From the NCBI GenBank assembly GCA_035296905.1, contig DATHAA010000001.1, positions 1-12,037 of the forward strand: a DNA stretch of 12,037 nt. The letters are read 5' to 3'. The translations under genes were made by a program, and so were the position numbers. This stretch comes from DATEOR01 sp035296905 (GTDB taxonomy: Bacteria; Actinomycetota; Thermoleophilia; Gaiellales; Gaiellaceae). Below are positions 7,282-12,037 of the stretch, piece after piece (the stretch's first letter is position 1; every line of letters begins with the position of its first letter). A model generated the notes under the pieces. The model ran no database searches and was not told the DNA's origin. It worked only from the letters and a program-made list of their open reading frames with translations.

Positions 7282-8171
7282 AAACGGCCGTCGTCCTGAT
7301 GGCCTACGGGAGCCCGTCCGACCCCGGGGACATCCCCGCCTACTTCGAAGACATCCGCGGCGGGCGGCCCGTACGCCCCGAAGCCGTCGCCGAGCTCGTC
7401 GAGCGCTACCGTCGCATCGGCGGCTCCTCGCCGCTGAACCAGATCACCGAGCGCCAGCGCGCCGCGCTCGAGCACGAGCTGGGCGCGCCGGTCTACGTCG
7501 GCATGAAGCACTGGACGCCGCGCATCGCCGAGGCCGCCGACCAGGCCCTCGACGCGGGCGCGCAAAGGATCGTCGGCCTCGTCCTCGCGCCGCACTATTC
7601 GAGCATCTCGATCGGCGGCTACCGCGACCGCCTCGCCGAGGCCGTCGGGGACCGGGGGGAGCTTGTGATGATCGAGAGCTGGCACGACCACCGCCCCCTC
7701 CTCGACATCCTCGCCGACCGGATCCGCGGCACCGACGCCCACGTCGTCTTCACGGCGCACAGCCTTCCCGAGCGCATCCTTGCCGAGGGCGATCCCTACA
7801 AGGAGCAGCTGCTCGAGACGTCGCGCCTGGTGGCCGAGCGCGCGGGAGTCGAGACCTGGTCGTTCGCCTTCCAGAGCGCGAGCCCCACGGGAGAGCCCTG
7901 GCTGGGCCCGGACATCCTCGAGGAGCTCGAGCGCCTGAACGCCGACGGGGTCCGCAAGGTTCTCGTCGCACCGGTCGGGTTCGTTTCCGACCACCTGGAG
8001 ATCCTCTGGGACATCGACGTGGAAGCGAGAGAGAAAGCAGCGGAGCTCGGCCTCGAGCTCGACCGCATCGAATCCCTGAACGATGCGCCGGAGTTCGCGC
8101 GCGCGCTCGCGATGCTCGTCGAGCAGGTCTTGAACGAGTCGGCGCGAATCGAGTTCCGTGAGCACGCGTAG
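7278..8171 (+). CDS. hemH: Ferrochelatase, coproporphyrin type (CpfC/HemH)
   Basis: Inserts ferrous iron into a porphyrin. The 297-residue protein has VVLMAYGSP near the N-terminus, HYSSIS at 106-111, the catalytic His161 in TAHSLPERIL, the FAFQSASPTGEPWLGPD segment (196-211) and Glu241 in VSDHLEILWDIDVEA. Tyr10 in MAYG matches the position of the Tyr that marks the coproporphyrin III ferrochelatases of Gram-positive bacteria, so coproheme is the likely product. There are no cysteines at all, so the [2Fe-2S] cluster of some actinobacterial homologues is absent. The frame is open far upstream inside hemE, but the family begins at GTG 7278 (KTAVVLMAYG). The 3' end overlaps the next small gene by 14 bp. 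Operon with hemE is likely (94-bp gap). Confidence 0.94.
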   Translation: MKTAVVLMAYGSPSDPGDIPAYFEDIRGGRPVRPEAVAELVERYRRIGGSSPLNQITERQRAALEHELGAPVYVGMKHWTPRIAEAADQALDAGAQRIVGLVLAPHYSSISIGGYRDRLAEAVGDRGELVMIESWHDHRPLLDILADRIRGTDAHVVFTAHSLPERILAEGDPYKEQLLETSRLVAERAGVETWSFAFQSASPTGEPWLGPDILEELERLNADGVRKVLVAPVGFVSDHLEILWDIDVEAREKAAELGLELDRIESLNDAPEFARALAMLVEQVLNESARIEFREHA

Positions 8172-8427
8172 CTGCGGCGACTGGCCGGCCCTGCTGGAGA
8201 TCTCGCCGGATCTCCATTTCAAGCACTACACGATCGCCGAGGCGCGCCTGCCGGGCGAAGTCCTCGTCAACCTCGCAGACGTGCCGCGCGAGGCGCTCAC
8301 GCTTTGCGCCGACCTCGACCACAACGTCTACAACAGCGCGCACACCGACCCCCGAGTCGCGGCCGCCTTGCAGGACACCCACTGGTATGAGCTCGACGAG
8401 TGGTCGAAGTCGGGACCACGCACGTAG
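8158..8427 (+). CDS. Small protein of unknown function linked to hemH (89 aa)
   Basis: Not recognised. GTG at 8158 overlaps the hemH 3' end by 14 bp, which suggests translational coupling and a place in the hem operon. Codons are strongly G/C-ending like the surrounding genes, so it is probably real. The 89 residues contain two cysteines (6 and 50), five histidines (20, 23, 55, 62, 75) and the segment LHFKHYTIAEARLPGEVLVN, with a Trp-rich C-terminus (HWYELDEW). There is no signal peptide or membrane helix, so it is probably cytosolic. A His/Cys content this high in a heme-operon protein could mean metal or heme contact, but this is only a guess. Its TAG stop forms part of the -10-like element in front of the next gene. 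Confidence 0.68.
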   Translation: MSTRSCGDWPALLEISPDLHFKHYTIAEARLPGEVLVNLADVPREALTLCADLDHNVYNSAHTDPRVAAALQDTHWYELDEWSKSGPRT

Positions 8428-8430
8428 GAT
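8425..8430 (+). promoter_or_regulatory. Putative leaderless -10 (TAGGAT) of the 77-aa gene
   Basis: TAGGAT ends 6 nt before the ATG at 8437 and is identical to the element before the epimerase gene. Its TAG is also the stop codon of the 89-aa gene, so one triplet may serve two roles. GGAG at 8432-8435 is only 1 nt from the ATG, too close for an ordinary ribosome site. Confidence 0.4.
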
Positions 8431-8436
8431 CGGAGC

Positions 8437-8670
8437 ATGGGAAAGGGCTACGCCGAGGGACCGGCCGCCGAGGAGCGCTACGAGGCCCTCGAACGCGGTG
8501 AGCTGACCGGGCTAGAGCCCGAGGAGATAGACCGGCCCGCCGTCTTCGGCTCGACGCCGGACAACGAGGAGCGCCACTTCATTGGTTGGGCCGACGAGAT
8601 CGACCAGGACAAGCTCTTCGACAGCGGCAAAGCGTGGGGCCTCACGGTCGTCCGCCAGCGAACGAGCTAG
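8437..8670 (+). CDS. Small acidic protein of unknown function (77 aa)
   Basis: Not recognised. The 77-residue product is rich in Glu and Asp (for example EEIDRPAVFG, DEIDQDKLFD), has no cysteine, no signal peptide and no membrane segment, and ends in a basic stretch (VVRQRTS). Strongly G/C-ending codons match the neighbours and support a genuine gene. The ATG at 8437 lies 9 nt after the previous stop. A -10-like TAGGAT is placed for leaderless expression, so it may be transcribed both with the hem genes and alone. It ends tail to tail with the methyltransferase gene, both stops falling within one CTAG (8667-8670). Function unknown. Confidence 0.65.
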   Translation: MGKGYAEGPAAEERYEALERGELTGLEPEEIDRPAVFGSTPDNEERHFIGWADEIDQDKLFDSGKAWGLTVVRQRTS

Positions 8671-9443
8671 CGGCGCTCGCACCAGTAGACGCCGGTGCGG
8701 TAGGGCAGCTCGAACGTCGAGCGCCCCTTCGTCTCGAGATGCGTTGCGAGGAGGGTCCGCACCTGGTCGACGACCCGCGCGAACTCGGCCGGCGGCAAGG
8801 CCGCGATGAAGCTCACGGAGGTCACCCGCGCAACCACGGCTGCGAAGTCCGCCTCGTGCACGAACGAGAACCGCGCCCGCTGGAGCGGAGTGAACAGTGT
8901 CGTCCGGTCGAACGCGTCCTTCCACGCCCCACTCGCCACGCGGGGCGCTGCGCCGCGGTACGCCTCCATGATCCCGCCGAGCTTCTCGATCCAGTCGACG
9001 GACTCGTCCTTCACGTTCCAGATGAGCCCGAGCCGCCCGCCCGGCCGCAGTACGCGGTGGATCTCGCGGAGCGCCTTGTCGCCATCGAACCAGTGGAACG
9101 CCTGCCCGACGGTGACCGCATCCACCGAGCCGTCAGGAAGGGGGATCGCCTCGGCGGTGCCTTTGACGGCCTCGACATCCGGCAGCGATGACGAGAGCGC
9201 GGCACGCATCGCCTCGACCGGCTCTACCGCGACGATGAAGGCCCCGGTGGGCACGAGGAGGCGGGTCAGCTTCCCCGTTCCGGCAGCAAGGTCCAGCACC
9301 CGCTTGCCGTCCTCGAGCCCGAGCTCGGCCTCGAGTCGCGCGATCGCGTCGGCCGGATACGGCGGCCTCCCGATCTCGTACGGCTTGGGCGCGTGCTCGA
9401 AGCCCCGCGCCGCCTCGTGGATCGTTCCTGCTCGCGAGCTCAC
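8667..9443 (-). CDS. Class I SAM-dependent methyltransferase
   Basis: Methyltransf_11/UbiE-like Rossmann methyltransferase of 258 residues; the acceptor is unknown. Motif I is VLDLAAGTGKLT (49-60), the acidic residue after beta-2 is Glu74 in VAVEP, motif II/IV is DAVTVGQAFHWFD (108-120), and HRVLRPGGRLGLIWN (129-143) is the usual post-motif III helix and strand. The AFHWFD form is typical of bacterial small-molecule methyltransferases of this group. GTG at 9441-9443 is the start: it overlaps the TGA of the upstream ureohydrolase gene as GTGA (4 bp), a classic coupled junction, so the two are co-translated. The segment RGFEHAPKPYEIGRPPYP before motif I is also typical. No further specificity can be read. 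Confidence 0.9.
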   Translation of the reverse strand: MSSRAGTIHEAARGFEHAPKPYEIGRPPYPADAIARLEAELGLEDGKRVLDLAAGTGKLTRLLVPTGAFIVAVEPVEAMRAALSSSLPDVEAVKGTAEAIPLPDGSVDAVTVGQAFHWFDGDKALREIHRVLRPGGRLGLIWNVKDESVDWIEKLGGIMEAYRGAAPRVASGAWKDAFDRTTLFTPLQRARFSFVHEADFAAVVARVTSVSFIAALPPAEFARVVDQVRTLLATHLETKGRSTFELPYRTGVYWCERR

Positions 9444-10417
9444 TCCGAGGACAGGCTAGCGGCCCTCCGAGCGAGCACGAGACCGGTGAGGATCTCGCGG
9501 ACGATCCGGTCGGCCGCGAGCGCCGTGATGTCCGCGGAGCCGACCGCCGTCGGAATCACCTCGACGACGTCCGCGCCGACGAGCTCGACGCGCGAGGCGA
9601 TCTCCCGGCAGGCCCAGAGAAGATCCCCTGTCGTCATCCCGCCGGGCTCGGGCGTCCCCGTTCCGGGCGCGAACGCGGGGTCGAGGACGTCGATGTCCAC
9701 GGTGAGAAAGACAGGCCCGGGCCCCAGGCCGCGGAGCGCGTCCTCGACGACCGCTCGGATCCCGCGCTCGCGGACGTCGTGCATGAAGAAGCTGCGGATC
9801 CCGTGCTCGCGCTGCCAGGAGAACTCCTTCTCGCCCGGCCAGTACCCGCGCAGCCCGATCTGTACGTAGCGCCGAGGGTCGACAATCCCCGCTTCGACGA
9901 GCTTGTACATCGGTGTCCCGTGCGAGAGCGCGACGCCGAACACCTCGGCCCCCGTATCCGTGTGCGTGTCGAAGTGGACGAGCCCGACCGGGCCGCCCAC
10001 GGCGCAGGCGCGGACGTCCGGCTCCGTGATCGAGTGGTCGCCCCCGAGAATCACGGGAAGGACGCCAGTGGAAACGACCTGGGCGACGGTCTCCTCGATC
10101 GCCTTCTGGGAGGCGACCGCGTCGGCCGGAAGAACCGGCGCGTCGCCGAAGTCGACGACCCAGAGCTCTTCGAGCGCGTCGACGCCGACCTCGAGGTGAG
10201 GCCCCGGCGGGCAGCTCGCCGCGCGGATCGCGCGCGGCCCGTAGCGGGTGCCCGGCCGGTCGGAGACGAGATCGTCGGTGGGCGCGCCCACGATCGCGAC
10301 GTCGGTTCCGGCGAGCTCGGCCGGATCCTCCGTGTAGGGCTGGCCCCCGTACGTGAGCAGGCCCGCAAAGTCGGGCTTCTCGCCGTAGCGCCGCCAACGT
10401 CCCAGGGGGTCGAGCAC
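9440..10417 (-). CDS. speB: Agmatinase-family ureohydrolase
   Basis: Arginase/agmatinase superfamily enzyme that hydrolyses a guanidino compound to an amine and urea with two manganese ions. The 325 residues contain all metal ligands: His128 in GGDHSIT, Asp150/His152/Asp154 in HFDTHTDTG, and Asp241/Asp243 in DIDVLDPAFAPGTGTPEPGG. The N-terminus RYGEKPDFAGLLTYGG and VGAPTDDLVSDRPGTRYGPRAIR are typical of actinobacterial agmatinases. The GTG at 10415-10417 is chosen because the longer frame upstream is antisense to the DUF892 gene. The segment before ITALAADRIV reads VIPTAVGSAD where E. coli agmatinase has a PAYD-like sequence, so agmatine as substrate is not certain; guanidinobutyrate or a related compound is possible. 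Operon with the methyltransferase; divergent from the DUF892 gene with a 72-bp intergenic region. Confidence 0.88.
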   Translation of the reverse strand: MLDPLGRWRRYGEKPDFAGLLTYGGQPYTEDPAELAGTDVAIVGAPTDDLVSDRPGTRYGPRAIRAASCPPGPHLEVGVDALEELWVVDFGDAPVLPADAVASQKAIEETVAQVVSTGVLPVILGGDHSITEPDVRACAVGGPVGLVHFDTHTDTGAEVFGVALSHGTPMYKLVEAGIVDPRRYVQIGLRGYWPGEKEFSWQREHGIRSFFMHDVRERGIRAVVEDALRGLGPGPVFLTVDIDVLDPAFAPGTGTPEPGGMTTGDLLWACREIASRVELVGADVVEVIPTAVGSADITALAADRIVREILTGLVLARRAASLSSE

Positions 10418-10432
10418 GCCGCAATTCTCCCA

Positions 10433-10472
10433 GTTTGCAGGATCCCCGCGCGGGTACCGCTCCTCTGCAAAC
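10433..10472. promoter_or_regulatory. Dyad in the speB/DUF892 divergent intergenic region
   Basis: GTTTGCAG (10433-10440) and CTGCAAAC (10465-10472) are perfect 8-bp inverted arms whose centres are 32 bp apart, close to three helical turns. They enclose a second perfect palindrome, CCCGCGCGGG (10445-10454). The element fills most of the 72 bp between two divergent start codons, so a regulator controlling both genes is plausible. A stem-loop in the 5' leader of the DUF892 mRNA is the alternative. Confidence 0.4.
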
Positions 10473-10478
10473 CGATTC

Positions 10479-10485
10479 GAGGGGG
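10479..10485 (+). promoter_or_regulatory. Shine-Dalgarno of the DUF892 gene
   Basis: GAGGGGG lies 4 nt before the ATG at 10490 and supports that start. The gene therefore appears to be translated from a leadered mRNA, unlike several other plus-strand genes here. Confidence 0.65.
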
Positions 10486-10489
10486 TCAG

Positions 10490-10987
10490 ATGGCAGACAT
10501 CAGCACACCGCGGGATCTCTTCCTGCACGAGCTCGGCGACATCCTCTACGTCGAGCAGAAGCTCACACAAGAGGTCCTGCCCAAGCTCATCCAAGAGGTC
10601 CAGGACGCGGATTTCCGCAAGGGTCTCGAGCGGCACTTGGAGCAGACCAAGGGCCACGTCACGAACCTCGAGCAGATCTTCGACTCGATGGGCGAGCAGT
10701 CAGAGACGGAGAAGTGCCTCGGGTTCGAGGGGCTGAAGAAGGAGCACGACGAGATGGTCGGCGAGGTGAGCGAGTCGCTCATCGATATCGTCGACACGGG
10801 CGCGGCCGCGCGCACCGAGCACTACGAGATCGCTGCCTACAGCGGCCTCATCGAGATGGCCCGCGCGCTCGGCGAGAGCGAGGCGGTCGGTCTCCTCGAG
10901 GAGAACCTCAAGGAGGAGCGGGAGGCACTTCGCGAGGTCGAGAGCGTCGCGAAGAAGCTCCGCGACGACATGAAGGCCACGGTTTAG
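10490..10987 (+). CDS. DUF892 (YciE/YciF-type) ferritin-like protein
   Basis: Ferritin-like four-helix protein of the DUF892 family, whose members are linked to stress responses; the exact function is not established. The 165 residues match the family's length and are almost entirely helical: helix 1 DLFLHELGDILYVEQKL, helix 2 FRKGLERHLEQTKGHVTNLEQIF, helix 3 around EHYEIAAYSGLIEMARALG and helix 4 LEENLKEEREALREVESVAKKL. Glu22, Glu51, His56, Glu110, Glu113 and Glu143 are candidate di-metal ligands by position. ATG at 10490 has a good Shine-Dalgarno. A strong hairpin terminator lies about 18 bp after the stop, so this is a single-gene transcript. The divergent speB shares the upstream region. 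Confidence 0.92.
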   Translation: MADISTPRDLFLHELGDILYVEQKLTQEVLPKLIQEVQDADFRKGLERHLEQTKGHVTNLEQIFDSMGEQSETEKCLGFEGLKKEHDEMVGEVSESLIDIVDTGAAARTEHYEIAAYSGLIEMARALGESEAVGLLEENLKEEREALREVESVAKKLRDDMKATV

Positions 10988-11004
10988 GAGCCGATCAGGC
11001 CATT

Positions 11005-11045
11005 ACGGCGCCGGAGAGCTTCAGCCTCCGGCGCCGTTCACGTTT
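11005..11045 (+). terminator. Intrinsic terminator after the DUF892 gene
   Basis: A perfect 12-bp stem is formed by ACGGCGCCGGAG (11005-11016) and CTCCGGCGCCGT (11026-11037) with a 9-nt loop. It is followed by a weak T-containing stretch (TCACGTTTAAG). It starts about 18 nt after the DUF892 stop codon. The poor U-tract is usual for GC-rich actinobacteria. Confidence 0.8.
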
Positions 11046-11149
11046 AAGCGAGCGCCGTTAGCTGCGCGGCATGTGGCGCAAAGCGCGACGAAGAGCAGTG
11101 TCAGGAAGACCCGCATGGCCGATAACTATCACGGTTGAAGCCGACGGCA

Positions 11150-11155
11150 TAGGCT
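11150..11155 (+). promoter_or_regulatory. Putative -10 (TAGGCT) of the SMP-30 gene
   Basis: TAGGCT, identical to the element before hemE, ends 9 nt before the ATG at 11165. This would give a leader of about 0-3 nt. No ribosome site precedes the ATG (CGCTCCA). The rest of the 177-bp gap from 10988 holds the terminator and otherwise nothing I recognise. Confidence 0.4.
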
Positions 11156-11164
11156 CTCGCTCCA

Positions 11165-11989
11165 ATGGAGTTAGGCACGCCGCTCATCTCCACCGACGCC
11201 GTCGAGCCAGTCTGGTTCGGCCTCGTGGACCACGTCGAGGACCTCGCCTTCGAAGGCAATGGCACGGTCTGGTGCGGCGGCGAGGAGGGGCAGGTCTACC
11301 GCGGCCGATTCGACGGGGAGCCCGAAATCGTCGCGCGCACCCCCGGACGGACGTACGGCTTCGCACTCGGCCCCGACGGCGCCTGCTACTGCGCCGACGT
11401 GGCCGATCCCGGGATCTACCGGATCGACTCCGAGGGCGAGGTCGAGCGCGTTTCGGCGGGAACCGCGGACCGACCCGCTCTGCTCCCCAACGACCTCGCC
11501 TTCCTGCCGGGCGGCGAGCTTCTCTTCTCGGATTCGGGGAACTGGGGTGGCGACGACGGCTGCATCTGCGTCGTCGGCGTCGACGGCGCCACGCGGATTT
11601 CCGACACGACCTGTGCCGCCTACCCGAACGGCCTCTGCGTCTCCCCGGACGGGAACGAGGTCGCTGTAGTCGAGTCGACGCTTCCGGGCGTGAGCGTCCT
11701 CTCGCTCGGCGCCGACGGCTCGATGTCGGACCGGCGCGTGCTCGTCGAGCTGCCCGGCACCGTGCCCGACGGGCTCCTGTATGACAACGAGGGCCGGCTG
11801 CTCATCTCCTTCTGGTCACCGGACGCCGTGATCCGCGTGGAGGCAGACGGCGAGCTCACGACGGTCGTCCACGACCCTCTCCGCGTCGCCCTCAACCAAC
11901 CGACCAACATCGCCTTCGTCCCGGGAACGAACCGCCTCGTCGCCGCCAACATCGGCGACCGTTACCTCTCTGTCTTCGAATACGCGTAA
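11165..11989 (+). CDS. SMP-30/gluconolactonase-family beta-propeller protein
   Basis: Six-bladed beta-propeller of the SMP-30/gluconolactonase/LRE family, which hydrolyses sugar lactones or related esters using one divalent metal. The 274 residues are of usual length. Candidate metal ligands sit in expected places: Glu25 in VEDLAF, Asn155 in YPNGLCVSPDG and Asp202 in PDGLLYDNEG, with Asn109 in LPNDLAF as the substrate-side Asn. Repeated blade motifs such as FALGPDGACYCADV, LAFLPGGELLFSDSG and IAFVPGTNRLVAANIG are visible. There is no signal peptide, so it is probably cytosolic. The ATG at 11165 is chosen from alignment with the family; a -10-like TAGGCT just upstream suggests leaderless expression. 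The strong terminator at 11005 isolates it from the DUF892 gene. The substrate is unknown; gluconolactonase is only one possibility. Confidence 0.88.
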   Translation: MELGTPLISTDAVEPVWFGLVDHVEDLAFEGNGTVWCGGEEGQVYRGRFDGEPEIVARTPGRTYGFALGPDGACYCADVADPGIYRIDSEGEVERVSAGTADRPALLPNDLAFLPGGELLFSDSGNWGGDDGCICVVGVDGATRISDTTCAAYPNGLCVSPDGNEVAVVESTLPGVSVLSLGADGSMSDRRVLVELPGTVPDGLLYDNEGRLLISFWSPDAVIRVEADGELTTVVHDPLRVALNQPTNIAFVPGTNRLVAANIGDRYLSVFEYA

Positions 11990-11998
11990 AACAGGCCA

Positions 11999-12015
11999 AG
12001 TAACAGTCTGTTACT
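11999..12015. promoter_or_regulatory. Perfect 17-bp palindrome, probable repressor operator
   Basis: AGTAACAGTCTGTTACT is an 8-bp perfect inverted repeat around one central base, lying 10 bp after the SMP-30 stop and before the right edge. Its A/T-rich composition stands out in this GC-rich window. Length and symmetry are typical of TetR- or GntR-type operators. It probably controls a gene starting just beyond the window. There is no T-tract and the loop is a single base, so it is not a terminator. Confidence 0.5.
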
Positions 12016-12037
12016 AAGTCCTCTGTCGAAGGCGATG

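Noticed and set aside
8195..8216. Inverted repeat TGGAGATC / GATCTCCA with a 6-nt loop
   Set aside because: Inside the 89-aa coding region near its start; an 8-bp repeat of this kind is expected about once by chance in 12 kb, so I do not call it a regulatory hairpin.
11071..11784. 237-codon frame overlapping the SMP-30 gene
   Set aside because: Arg-rich shadow frame; the SMP-30 frame carries the family motifs.
12035..12037. Terminal ATG as the start of a next gene
   Set aside because: Only the start triplet is inside the window, so nothing supports it beyond an AAGG a few bases upstream.

Overview
The window is GC-rich (very high G+C at third codon positions, many GTG starts) and reads as a chromosomal fragment of an actinobacterium. 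A Tyr-type coproporphyrin ferrochelatase, a DUF892 ferritin-like protein and a membrane-anchored sigma factor make a Thermoleophilia/Gaiellales-like relative plausible. The phylum is a moderately confident inference and the class a weaker one. Coding density is high; the longest stretch without a gene is about 177 bp (10988-11164).

Layout. A 5'-truncated Mn-type superoxide dismutase (+) meets, tail to tail, a leftward cluster of five genes running from 4610 down to 529: thymidylate kinase (tmk), DNA polymerase III delta' (holB), a PSP1/RicT protein, an ECF-type sigma factor with a membrane anchor and long basic tail, and a beta-carbonic anhydrase. Rightward from 4634 are a NAD-dependent sugar epimerase and a membrane-anchored LytR_C protein, then uroporphyrinogen decarboxylase (hemE), coproporphyrin ferrochelatase (hemH/cpfC), and two small unrecognised proteins of 89 and 77 residues. 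Next comes a leftward pair, an agmatinase-family ureohydrolase overlapping a SAM methyltransferase by 4 bp. Divergent from it is a DUF892 ferritin-like gene followed by a clear hairpin terminator. The window closes with an SMP-30/gluconolactonase-type gene and a perfect 17-bp palindrome.

How the genes relate. tmk-holB-ricT is an ancient housekeeping neighbourhood for dTTP supply, clamp loading and an Fe-S protein of RNA metabolism. The sigma factor and carbonic anhydrase appear to ride at its end. hemE and hemH act in one heme pathway, though the coproporphyrinogen oxidase often found nearby is absent from this window. SOD and the DUF892 protein suggest oxidative or iron stress functions but are not adjacent.

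The most interesting signals are not a new multi-gene system. They are (i) every TAGGNT hexamer found by eye in the window lies 6-9 nt before a start codon, suggesting leaderless promoters; (ii) a likely bidirectional -10 between tmk and the epimerase; (iii) the membrane-tethered sigma factor with no adjacent anti-sigma gene; (iv) a 32-codon ORF bridging hemE and hemH exactly; and (v) two dyad operators. I found no CRISPR, phage, transposon, tRNA or rRNA.
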